From NCBI GenBank assembly GCA_964530165.1, contig CAZGYE010000161.1, positions 1-13,011 on the forward strand: a DNA stretch of 13,011 bases. Direction: 5' to 3'. This DNA is from CAZGYE01 sp964530165 (GTDB lineage: Bacteria > Planctomycetota > Planctomycetia > Planctomycetales > Planctomycetaceae). The notes under the pieces are model-generated. The model searched no databases and was not told the DNA's origin. It saw only the letters and a list, made by a program, of their open reading frames with translations. This document shows, in pieces, positions 1-6,771 of this stretch; the stretch's first letter is position 1, and each line of letters opens with the position of its first letter. The position numbers and the translations under genes are program-made.

Positions 1-1308
1 ATATTTATCTTTCCGGAGTTGCCACCAACTACTGCGTGCAGGCAACGGCCAGGGTTCGGCTCGGCTGGAGGGGTTGCGAATGACCTCGATGGTCGGGTCG
101 ATGTCGATCTGCGCGATGATCAGGCCTTCGACCGTGTGTTTGCGCTTGCGGGCTTCGGAGAGCAGGAACTCGGTGCGGCGGCGGATGACGTCGACCCGAT
201 GCCGGATGAATTCGTCCAGCAGTTCCCTGATGCTCAACATCCGCGGCCGATTACCGACCAGCGCCAAGAGGATCAAGCTGACGGTCGACTGCAACGGCGA
301 AAACTGGAACAACTGATTCAGGACGACTTCTTTATCCGCATCGCGCCGGAGCACGATGTGCAGCCGGACCTGCCAGGACGGCACGTTGCGGTCCGTCAGA
401 TCGACGATCCGGGCAATCCCTTTGATGCGGTCGTCGCGGACCAGTTGTTCCAGCTTTTCGCGGATGCGGTCGCGAGTTTCCATGTAGGGGATTTCGGTCA
501 CGACGATCACGTCGTTTTTCTTCTCGGTGTCGAAATGCGTTCTGGCTCTCAGCGCGATCGTCGCGCGGCCGGTCAGGTAGCCTTGCCGAACGCCCCCACG
601 TCCACAAATGATGCCGCCGGTCGGGAAGTCGGGACCTGGAAGCACTTCCAGAATGTCGTCGATGGTGCACTGGGGATCGTCAATCAGGAGCATGACGGCG
701 TCCGCGACGTCGTTGAGATTGTGCGGCGGGATGCTGGTCGCCATGCCCACGGCGATTCCGCTGGACCCGTTGACCAGCAGATTGGGAAACTTCGACGGCA
801 GGACGACCGGTTCCGTGTTTTCCTGGTCGTAGGTGCGGACGAAATCGACGGTGTCGCTGTTGATGTCCTGGAGCATCTCAGCGGCGACCGCCGAGAGACG
901 CGCCTCGGTGTACCGCATGGCAGCCGGAGGCAAACCCGCCAGCGAGCCGAAATTGCCCTGCTTGTCAATGAGCACGTCCCGCATGACCCAGTTCTGACCC
1001 ATACGGACCAACGTGGGGTAGACCGACCCTTCGCCATGAGGGTGGTAGTTGCCGCTGGTATCGCCGGCAATCTTCGCGCATTTCTTCCTCTGGGTGCTCG
1101 GTCCCAGATGGAGGTCGTTCATCGCCACAAGGATCCGCCGTTGAGACGGTTTCAAACCGTCGCGCGCGTCCGGCAGCGCCCGGCTGATGATGACGCTCAT
1201 CGCGTAGGTGAGATAGCTGTTTCGCATCTCATCCTGAATGTCCAGGCGTTTGATCCGACCGTTTTCCGCTTCGCTGTCGGCCTGATCGTCGCTGCTACCG
1301 CTCGACAA
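1..1308 (-). CDS. gyrA: DNA gyrase subunit A, N-terminal part (partial at window edge)
   Basis: GyrA is the DNA breakage-reunion subunit of gyrase (A2B2), which introduces negative supercoils using ATP hydrolysed by GyrB. The window holds the first 436 residues. Seen in the translation: start-proximal RLDIQDEMRNSYLTYAMSVI, the winged-helix region with HPHGEGSVYPTLVRMGQ (residues 89-105), the active-site stretch AAMRYTEARL with catalytic Tyr133 (E. coli Tyr122), and the signature NLLVNGSSGIAVGMAT followed by IPPHNL. The start is taken as TTG at 1308 because AAGGAG lies about 8 nt upstream and the conserved N-terminus follows directly; no ATG fits. The quinolone-determining positions are unusual (Gly94 and Pro98 for E. 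coli Ser83 and Asp87). The last 18 residues before the edge do not resemble GyrA although the frame stays open. It could be a ParC-like paralogue, but the N-terminal domain favours GyrA. It is divergent from the kinase gene. Confidence 0.93.
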   Translation of the reverse strand, partial: MSSGSSDDQADSEAENGRIKRLDIQDEMRNSYLTYAMSVIISRALPDARDGLKPSQRRILVAMNDLHLGPSTQRKKCAKIAGDTSGNYHPHGEGSVYPTLVRMGQNWVMRDVLIDKQGNFGSLAGLPPAAMRYTEARLSAVAAEMLQDINSDTVDFVRTYDQENTEPVVLPSKFPNLLVNGSSGIAVGMATSIPPHNLNDVADAVMLLIDDPQCTIDDILEVLPGPDFPTGGIICGRGGVRQGYLTGRATIALRARTHFDTEKKNDVIVVTEIPYMETRDRIREKLEQLVRDDRIKGIARIVDLTDRNVPSWQVRLHIVLRRDADKEVVLNQLFQFSPLQSTVSLILLALVGNRPRMLSIRELLDEFIRHRVDVIRRRTEFLLSEARKRKHTVEGLIIAQIDIDPTIEVIRNPSSRAEPWPLPARSSWWQLRKDKY

Positions 1309-1355
1309 TTTTTGCGCTCCTTCGTAGATAAGGCAAAAGGGAAAAGAAGGCACAA

Positions 1356-1408
1356 AGTTCGGAGTTCGGAGGGCGGAGTTCGGAGTTCGGAGTTCCGCAT
1401 TCCGCATC
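1356..1408. repeat. Imperfect GGAGTTC tandem repeat
   Basis: The heptamer GGAGTTC or close variants occur at 1361-1367, 1375-1381, 1382-1388 and 1389-1395. They are followed by the related doublet CCGCATTCCGCATCCGG. This is low-complexity DNA just upstream of gyrA with no coding support. Confidence 0.75.
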
Positions 1409-1432
1409 CGGGTCGGAGGGGCTTCGTCACAG

Positions 1433-1488
1433 TGCCTTTGCCCCTTTGCCCCTTTGCCCCTCTGTCCCTTTGCCCCTTTGCCCCTCTG
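1433..1488. repeat. CCCCTTTG 8-bp tandem repeat
   Basis: About seven 8-bp units run head to tail from 1433 to 1488: CCCCTTTG (four intact or near-intact), CCCCTCTG (twice) and TCCCTTTG. The order suggests a 24-bp higher-order unit. The same 8-bp family, in both orientations, reappears inside the kinase reading frame at 1785-1857. Confidence 0.85.
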
Positions 1489-1723
1489 TCTCGCTTTTTC
1501 CTTCGTACGGTCGAATCCTACCGCAAAACGGCAAAATTGACAACGCAGTTCCGGAGCTGTTCGGAACACACTGTTGACCGCTGAAGAGTGCAACGTCAAA
1601 TCTCACAAACGCAGCCGCGTCCTTGGCGACTTGGCGGTGAATTATCCGGGCTGGGCTGGTATTCTGACGCTTGGCCTCAGGGACCCGGATTCTGGCAGAA
1701 ACCGGCATTGTCGGCTGTGATTT

Positions 1724-1729
1724 ACGGAG
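1724..1729 (+). promoter_or_regulatory. Ribosome binding site fixing the kinase start
   Basis: ACGGAG ends 8 nt before ATG 1738. This supports that start over the in-frame GTG codons at 1588 and 1717, which have no comparable Shine-Dalgarno. Confidence 0.7.
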
Positions 1730-1737
1730 ACCCGTCG

Positions 1738-4005
1738 ATGGAGAACGAGATCGGTTCGGCGGATGAAACGCTCGATAGGCAACAGAAGGCACAAAGGCAC
1801 AGAGGCACGAAGGTTGGAGGGGATTCGTACGGTCCCTTTGAGCCTTTGCCCCTTTCACAGGACGTTTCCGCCGCTCTCGGCGAGGAGACGCTCACCCAAG
1901 ATGCGGATCAAATCGAGCAATCCCTGGCGCTGAGCCGGCAGGTTGAGCAGTCGCCGGCAGAGGTGCCCGGTTACACCATCTTGAAGTCGTTGGGCGAGGG
2001 CGCCTACGGATCGGTCTGGCTGGCCAAAGAGCAGAACACCGGTAAGCAGGTCGCGATCAAGTTTTACACGCACCGGGGCGGAATCGACTGGTCGTTGCTG
2101 AACCGTGAAGTCGAAAAGCTGGCGGTTCTGTACACATCGCGGAACATTGTCGGTCTGCTCGACGTAGGATGGGACAGCGATCCGCCGTACTACGTCATGG
2201 AATATCTCGAGAACGGTTCGCTGGCCTCGTATCTGGCCGGTGGACCTCTGCCGCCTCACGAAGCGGTGCGGATCGCCAAGTCGGTGCTGCAGGCACTGGT
2301 GCACGCGCACGGCAGCGGCATCTTGCACTGCGACCTGAAACCGGCCAACGTTTTGCTGGACGCCGACTTTTCACCCCGTCTGTGCGACTTCGGCCAGTCT
2401 CGGTTGTCCGGCGAGCAGGACCCTGCGCTGGGCACCCTGTTCTACATGGCGCCCGAACAAGCCGATCTGAAGGCGGTTCCCGACGCCCGCTGGGACGTTT
2501 ACGCCTTGGGAGCGCTGTTATATCACATGCTCTGCGGCGAGCCGCCGTTCTATTCGCCGGAGAATGAGCGGCTGATTCGTGAGGCTGAGACACTGGAAGA
2601 CCGGCTGGCCGTTTATCGGCGAATTCTCATGCACAGTCCGAGACCAAACCGGCTCCGCAAGATGCCCGGTGTGGATAAACGGCTGGCGGATATCGTCGAC
2701 CGTTGTTTGCACGTGAACCCCCAACGGCGGTATCCCAACGCGCAGGTGGTCCTCGACAGGCTGGAGTTCCGGGACCGGCAGCGTGCGCGGCGGCCGCTGG
2801 TGGCGTTGGGGATTCTGGGTCCGGTGGTCCTGCTCTCCGCCATCATCCCGTTTGCCAGGAACGCGATGGATGACGCCGAGGACGACGCGCGGAGGCATCT
2901 GACTATTCGCGCGCTGGAAAGCGACGTGCATTCCGCCCGGTTTCTCGCGCTCGGTCTCGAACGTGAACTGGAAGACCGCAAGAGTGAGCTCCGCGACGTC
3001 GCAGCCGACCCCGAGTTGCGCCGGGCCATTACGGAATTCGCCCAGAAACCGCTCGCCGAACGGCGGGAGTCGAAACTGTTTGCGCTGCTGAAGGAGCGAA
3101 AGGCGGCGGCGGTTCGCAAACACCGCGAACAGAACCGCGAGCCGGACGCCAGTTGGTTCTTGACCGACGCCCAGGGGGTTCAGCGCTGGCGTGAAGAGTT
3201 GATTTTGAAGGTGATCGACAAGAATTGGGCGTACCGCGATTATTTCCACGGCCACGATCAAGACTATCCGCCCGATGCCGTCCCCAACGATATCGCGCCG
3301 ATCCGCGAACCGCACATTTCCGTGGCGTTCGTCAGCCGGGCGACGGGGCGATACATGGTGGCCATCACCGTGCCGGTGTGGGAGGACGTGGAGAAAAAGG
3401 AGAAGGTGATCGGCGTGCTGGGGCGGACGATGCATCTGGGACAATTGCTGGCCGACTACGGACGGCGCATTCACGGGGAGCGGGGTGACGACATCAACCG
3501 CATGATCGCCCTGGTGGACAGCCGTGGGTGGATCCTGCTCGACCATCCCTGGATCAGCAAACAGGAGAACCTGCAGGATCTGCCGGAAGACACCTTCAAG
3601 AAGCTGAGGCTTACCGGTCTGATCATTAAAAAACTGACTCGGCTACAGCAGCAGGGAGCGACGTCGGCTGACGCCGACATGGACGACCGCGACGACGCTT
3701 ACCTCGATCCGGTTCGCGACATCGACAAGTCCACTTATGGAGGAGAGTGGTTGGCCGCATTCGCTCCGGTGGGCAACACGGCTTTCCTGGCAATCGTTCA
3801 AGAGCGCAAAGACACCGCTCTGAGGCCGGTTCAGGAAATGCGCCGAGGGCTGAGCCGACACGGATCGTGGGCGCTCGGAGTGAGTTGCGGTCTGATCTTG
3901 TTGTTCTGGTACGGTGTGCAGCGGGCGCTGAACGATCGCAACCTACGGATCCGGGTGCGCAGCAGTCCGCCCCAGCCGTCAACACCTAACCCGGATTATT
4001 CATAG
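1738..4005 (+). CDS. Membrane Ser/Thr protein kinase with extracytoplasmic Cache-like sensor domain
   Basis: A 755-residue PknB-type kinase that should transfer ATP phosphate to Ser/Thr of partner proteins in the cytoplasm in response to an external signal. Residues 1-77 are a low-complexity leader. The kinase domain spans about 78-345, with the glycine loop GEGAYGSV (86-93), VAIK Lys108, HCDLKPAN with catalytic Asp199, DFG at 217-219 and APE at 238-240. One membrane helix (about 353-373) leads to an outside region of some 340 residues. Around its middle this region has WAYRDYFHG, then RATGRYMVAITVPVW and VIGVLGRTM, a pattern typical of double-Cache (dCache) sensors. A second helix (about 709-730) returns to a short Pro-rich cytoplasmic tail. 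The HRD arginine is Cys. Start ATG 1738 has a good Shine-Dalgarno. Residues about 16-40 are encoded by a dispersed-type repeat, and the TAG stop is the first triplet of another repeat. The FHA-cyclase gene follows 154 nt downstream on the same strand. Confidence 0.93.
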   Translation: MENEIGSADETLDRQQKAQRHRGTKVGGDSYGPFEPLPLSQDVSAALGEETLTQDADQIEQSLALSRQVEQSPAEVPGYTILKSLGEGAYGSVWLAKEQNTGKQVAIKFYTHRGGIDWSLLNREVEKLAVLYTSRNIVGLLDVGWDSDPPYYVMEYLENGSLASYLAGGPLPPHEAVRIAKSVLQALVHAHGSGILHCDLKPANVLLDADFSPRLCDFGQSRLSGEQDPALGTLFYMAPEQADLKAVPDARWDVYALGALLYHMLCGEPPFYSPENERLIREAETLEDRLAVYRRILMHSPRPNRLRKMPGVDKRLADIVDRCLHVNPQRRYPNAQVVLDRLEFRDRQRARRPLVALGILGPVVLLSAIIPFARNAMDDAEDDARRHLTIRALESDVHSARFLALGLERELEDRKSELRDVAADPELRRAITEFAQKPLAERRESKLFALLKERKAAAVRKHREQNREPDASWFLTDAQGVQRWREELILKVIDKNWAYRDYFHGHDQDYPPDAVPNDIAPIREPHISVAFVSRATGRYMVAITVPVWEDVEKKEKVIGVLGRTMHLGQLLADYGRRIHGERGDDINRMIALVDSRGWILLDHPWISKQENLQDLPEDTFKKLRLTGLIIKKLTRLQQQGATSADADMDDRDDAYLDPVRDIDKSTYGGEWLAAFAPVGNTAFLAIVQERKDTALRPVQEMRRGLSRHGSWALGVSCGLILLFWYGVQRALNDRNLRIRVRSSPPQPSTPNPDYS
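1785..1857. repeat. 8-bp-periodic inverted repeat element inside the kinase frame
   Basis: The left arm has three units of about RAAGGCAC (1785-1808). The right arm has three units of about CCCTTTGA/GCCTTTGC (1834-1857), roughly the reverse complement, around a 20-30 nt centre. The element resembles the intergenic array at 1433-1488. It is translated in frame as kinase residues about 16-40 (QKAQRHRGTKV ... FEPLPLS), ahead of the catalytic domain. Confidence 0.75.
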
Positions 4006-4113
4006 AAACCCAAACCGACGACTCGTCGTCGAGTAGAAACCCAAACCGACGACTCGTCGTCGCTGGGTGTGCCATGCAACCAGTGGATTGCGACAACACG
4101 TCGTCGGTTTGGG
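4003..4113. repeat. Direct plus inverted repeat (CCCAAACCGACGAC family)
   Basis: A 29-bp unit occurs twice, at 4003-4031 and 4034-4062 (period 31). Its core CCCAAACCGACGAC (4009-4022 and 4040-4053) is exactly reverse-complemented at 4100-4113, so either copy can pair with the third over 14 bp. Each unit also contains the small palindrome CGACG-ACT-CGTCG. The first triplet is the kinase stop codon TAG. The element fills most of the kinase-cyclase spacer and could act as an attenuator or terminator, or be a REP/MITE-like remnant; neither is shown. Confidence 0.85.
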
Positions 4114-4159
4114 TACCACAAGGACAGCCCATGAATCATTCGGACTAAAGGCGAGCGAC

Positions 4160-6061
4160 TTGATTGAACTGGTTGCCGACGGCCCCCAGCCGCGCCAACG
4201 ATGGAGAATTCGGCTGGAGACGGGCCGCGAATACGTGTTGGGCCGCAGCGTCGACTCCGACCTGCCGGTCCCGTGGGATCCGCACATTTCACGTCGGCAC
4301 GCGCGTCTGACGGCGACCGCCAATGATGCCGAAGTCACGCTGCTGCCGTCCGGCTCGAATCCTCTCTGTTACGCAGGTCGCCGGGGCGAGACGTGCCGGA
4401 TCGGTAATGGTGAACACTTTGTGATTGGGGCGACGAAATTCCACGTCGTCGACGTCGGTACAGATTTTCCCTCGTCCCAGGCGCGGCCATTGGAGGAATT
4501 GACGTTCGACCGGCAGCAACTGCAGAAGGTCCGATTCCGCGACGCCGACAAACGAATCGACGTGTTGGCCCACTTGCCGGAAGTCATCTGGGGAGCGCGA
4601 ACCGAAACCGAACTGCATCACTGTTTGGTGAACCTGATTCTGGCCGGTGTCGCCCATGCAGATGCCGCGGCCATTGTCGAGTTGACAGCAAACGATGCCG
4701 CGCGCGTGCTGCATTGGGATCGGCGTCGTCTGGCGGCTGGAGAGTTTCGACCCAGCAGCCGGCTTGTCGCCGAGGCGCTCCAGAACCGACGTCGGAGCGT
4801 GCTGCACGTCTGGGACGCCCGCGAACCCTCGACGGGAGACTACACCGCGGTGGCTGAGTTTGACTGGGCCTTTTGCACGCCGGTGCTGGATGCGTCCGCC
4901 AGTGCCGGCTCCCTAACCGGCAGTGCCGGCTCCCTAACCGGCAGTGTCGGCTCCCTAACCGCCAGTGCCGGATCCCTAACCGGCAGTACCGGATCCCTAA
5001 CCGGCAGTGCCGGGCCGTCGAGTGCACCGTGGGGATTGTATGTCGCGGGAAAACTGGACCGTCCGCCGATCCAAGGAGAGTCGGCCGGGCCTTACGGCAC
5101 TCAACTGCAGGCCGACGTGAAGTTCACGGAGCTGTTGGCTGAGATCATTAGCACCGTTCAGCGGCTGAACAAGCTGGAAAGGCAGCGCGCCGGTTATCGC
5201 CAGTTCTTCGCGCCGCCGATTCTTTCCGCGTTGGGCGACGATCTGGACACCGACCTGCTGGAACCGCGCGAATGCGACGTGACCGTGTTGTTCTGCGATC
5301 TGCGCGGCTTCAGCCAGCAGGCGGAGGAATCGGCCGACGACCTGCTCGGCATGCTTGATCGTGTGAGCCGAGCGCTGGGGGTGATGACGCAGCAAATACT
5401 CGAGCACGGCGGCGTGACCGGAGATTTTCAAGGAGATGCGGCTCTCGGTTTTTGGGGTTGGCCGTTCGCATCGAGCGAGGCCCCACTTTCCGCGTGCCGG
5501 GCGGCGCTTGGAATCCGAGCGGCCTTCGCCACGACACACGATCAAAAGGACCACCCTCTCGCCAATTTTACGATGGGTATTGGGATCGCCCACGGCAGGG
5601 CGGTCGCCGGCAAAATTGGGACCAGCGAACAGGTGAAGGTCACGGTGTTTGGGCCGGTCGTCAATCTTGCCAGCCGTCTGGAAAGCATGACAAAGCAGTT
5701 GCGGGTTCCGATTCTGCTGGACGAGCGGACGGCCGAAATTGTCCGCGCCCGGCTCGACCCTCAGCAAGGCCGCACCCGACGGCTGGCGAGAATTCTGCCC
5801 TTCGGGATGGAAACGCCGGTACTCATCAGCGAACTTCTGCCATCCCTTGCGGAGCATCCCGAGTTGACCGACGCGCACGTGGCGCAATACGAGCTTGGCG
5901 TTGATCATTTCACGACCGGGCGCTGGGAGGAGGCGTACGACTGCCTGCATGGCATGCCGGCCAGCGACCGCGCGCAAGATTTTCTGACCATGCTGATCGC
6001 GCAGCATAATCGGGTTGCACCGCCTGATTGGGATGGCGTCGTCCGGCTTCGGAATAAATAG
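4160..6061 (+). CDS. FHA-GAF-class III adenylate/guanylate cyclase
   Basis: A 633-residue soluble protein predicted to make a cyclic nucleotide. An FHA domain (about 1-100) has YVLGRSVDSD and HISRRHARL, with the Gly-Arg, Ser and His positions that bind phospho-threonine. A GAF-like domain (about 130-305) follows, interrupted by a Gly-Ser-Leu-Thr repeat loop (about 247-285). The class III cyclase domain (about 372-530) has VTVLFCDLRGFS with metal Asp380, GDFQGDAALGFWG with metal Asp426, and NLASRLE with transition-state Asn502 and Arg506. The residue usually Lys for purine selection is Asp422; the second selector is Thr495, as in many bacterial enzymes. A short TPR-like tail (about 570-630) closes the protein. 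Start TTG 4160 is chosen because AAAGG lies 8 nt upstream and the FHA domain begins there. ATG 4067 is in frame but lies inside the repeat without a Shine-Dalgarno. The preceding kinase is an obvious candidate partner for the FHA domain. Confidence 0.9.
   Translation: MIELVADGPQPRQRWRIRLETGREYVLGRSVDSDLPVPWDPHISRRHARLTATANDAEVTLLPSGSNPLCYAGRRGETCRIGNGEHFVIGATKFHVVDVGTDFPSSQARPLEELTFDRQQLQKVRFRDADKRIDVLAHLPEVIWGARTETELHHCLVNLILAGVAHADAAAIVELTANDAARVLHWDRRRLAAGEFRPSSRLVAEALQNRRRSVLHVWDAREPSTGDYTAVAEFDWAFCTPVLDASASAGSLTGSAGSLTGSVGSLTASAGSLTGSTGSLTGSAGPSSAPWGLYVAGKLDRPPIQGESAGPYGTQLQADVKFTELLAEIISTVQRLNKLERQRAGYRQFFAPPILSALGDDLDTDLLEPRECDVTVLFCDLRGFSQQAEESADDLLGMLDRVSRALGVMTQQILEHGGVTGDFQGDAALGFWGWPFASSEAPLSACRAALGIRAAFATTHDQKDHPLANFTMGIGIAHGRAVAGKIGTSEQVKVTVFGPVVNLASRLESMTKQLRVPILLDERTAEIVRARLDPQQGRTRRLARILPFGMETPVLISELLPSLAEHPELTDAHVAQYELGVDHFTTGRWEEAYDCLHGMPASDRAQDFLTMLIAQHNRVAPPDWDGVVRLRNK
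4901..5013 (+). repeat. In-frame 21-bp tandem repeat in the cyclase gene (5.4 copies)
   Basis: Units at 4901-4921, 4922-4942, 4943-4963, 4964-4984 and 4985-5005 plus a partial copy differ by one to three bases. The unit is translated as the heptad SAGSLTG or a variant. Each junction holds the short palindrome CCGGCA-G-TGCCGG or a one-base variant. The array lies between two predicted GAF beta-strands (FCTPVLD and GLYVAGK), so it lengthens a loop without shifting the frame. Confidence 0.95.
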
Positions 6062-6091
6062 CGATCAGCCGTCAGCCGTCAGCTGCCAGCG
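6062..6091. repeat. TCAGC-type dispersed repeat
   Basis: Just after the cyclase stop are four tandem variants of an ~8-nt unit: gATCAGCC, gTCAGCC, gTCAGCT, gCCAGC. The same vocabulary recurs at 7078-7150, 11186-11231 and 12537-12560. Confidence 0.65.
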
Positions 6092-6147
6092 GCGGAACAC
6101 GGTCTATAGTTTGATTTGGAAAGGACGTCAGCAACGACAGGACGACC

Positions 6148-6591
6148 ATGGCCAGACGCGCCCGAATTCTCGTAGTCGACGATGACCCACTCTTCCGGAG
6201 TCTCATCGTCTCGTTGCTGCGCAAGGATTTCCTTGTTTCCGTTGCGAGCGAGGGTTCGGAAGGGTTCTACAAGGCACTCGAGTACCCGCCCGACATGGCC
6301 ATCGTCGACATCCAGATGCCTGGTTGGGACGGTTTGAAAACGCTCAAAGCATTTCGATCGCATCCGAAACTCGCCCAGGTGAAAATCATCATCCTCACCT
6401 CAGACGCCAGCAAAGGGACCGTGGTGGCGGCCATCCGCGGCGGAGCGGACGACTACCTCATCAAGACCAGCTTTTCGAAGCGCGAATTCCACCAAAAGCT
6501 CGACAAGCTGCTGCCCGAGCAGTTCTCTCGCGAATCGGAACCCTCGCACGAGGATTCGGAGCTTCAGAAACTGATCGACGCGTGGGAATGA
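6148..6591 (+). CDS. Single-domain CheY-like response regulator
   Basis: A 147-residue receiver domain without an output domain. Seen: acidic cluster DDD (11-13), phospho-acceptor Asp54 in MAIVDIQMPGWDG, switch Thr84 in IIILTSDASKG, and Lys106 in DDYLIKTSFSK. The receiver takes up about residues 5-122; the acidic tail (123-147) has no recognised motif. It should accept phosphate from a histidine kinase not in this window and act through protein contacts. The start ATG 6148 has AGGA about 5 nt upstream. It is 86 nt downstream of the cyclase on the same strand, with a TCAGC repeat between them. Co-operation with the kinase-cyclase pair is an inference from position only. Confidence 0.93.
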   Translation: MARRARILVVDDDPLFRSLIVSLLRKDFLVSVASEGSEGFYKALEYPPDMAIVDIQMPGWDGLKTLKAFRSHPKLAQVKIIILTSDASKGTVVAAIRGGADDYLIKTSFSKREFHQKLDKLLPEQFSRESEPSHEDSELQKLIDAWE

Positions 6592-6696
6592 ACCCGCCCG
6601 CTCTGCCGGCAGAATGTGAAAAAAACTTTGGAATGGGACTTTCCACGTTTCACGTTTTCTGCTTAAATCGAAAGTGACGCGATTGATTTGTAGTGG

Positions 6697-6716
6697 GGCA
6701 GGCTTTCCAGCCTGCC
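6697..6716 (+). terminator. GGCAGGCT hairpin, possible terminator or dispersed palindrome
   Basis: GGCAGGCT (6697-6704), loop TTCC and AGCCTGCC (6709-6716) form a perfect 8-bp stem, followed by ATTTGTT rather than a true T-run. It lies in the 180-nt gap between the response regulator and the four-cysteine protein. It could end the upstream transcript, or simply be a dispersed palindromic repeat. A second small palindrome, TCTGCCGGCAGA, is at 6602-6613 followed by an A-run. Confidence 0.5.
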
Positions 6717-6771
6717 ATTTGTTGCGACGCTTTTCTACTGCCGTCCCCATTTCGGGAAGGGTTCGACTGTT

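Larger units (their letters stand above)
1309..1737. other. Repeat-rich divergent intergenic region between gyrA and the kinase gene
   Basis: About 430 bases separate the TTG start of gyrA from the ATG start of the kinase. No supported gene is seen; open frames across it are repeat-driven and lack family features. It contains a GGAGTTC array, a CCCCTTTG array and, from about 1500 onward, non-repetitive sequence that presumably carries the promoters for both divergent genes. I could not identify convincing -35/-10 boxes. The kinase frame stays open upstream to a GTG at 1588, but that stretch has no recognisable protein features. Confidence 0.7.

Noticed and set aside
19..1584. 521-codon open frame on the plus strand opposite gyrA
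   Set aside because: It is antisense to an unmistakable GyrA, has no family motifs, and runs into simple repeats at its end.
1427..1858. 143-codon minus-strand frame between gyrA and the kinase
   Set aside because: Its translation is largely made of the 8-bp repeats (for example the KGTEGQRGKG type) and has no gene features.
3190..3440. Amino-acid-binding signature in the kinase Cache domain
   Set aside because: The Cache-like pattern is visible but I do not see the RxWY-type amino-acid motif of amino-acid-binding dCache domains, so no ligand is proposed.
2518..3546. 342-codon minus-strand frame inside the kinase gene
   Set aside because: Antisense shadow caused by GC-rich codon use; the plus-strand kinase has clear motifs across the same bases.
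4003..4062. Possible CRISPR array (two 29-bp direct repeats)
   Set aside because: The copies are separated by only 2 bp, there are no spacers of normal length and no cas genes.
4067..4159. ATG 4067 as the cyclase start
   Set aside because: It lies just after the second repeat copy, without a Shine-Dalgarno; the next 31 residues are repeat-derived and precede the FHA domain. TTG 4160 fits better, although ATG 4067 is not excluded.
4997..6007. 336-codon minus-strand frame opposite the cyclase
   Set aside because: No recognisable domain; the plus frame carries all cyclase signatures.
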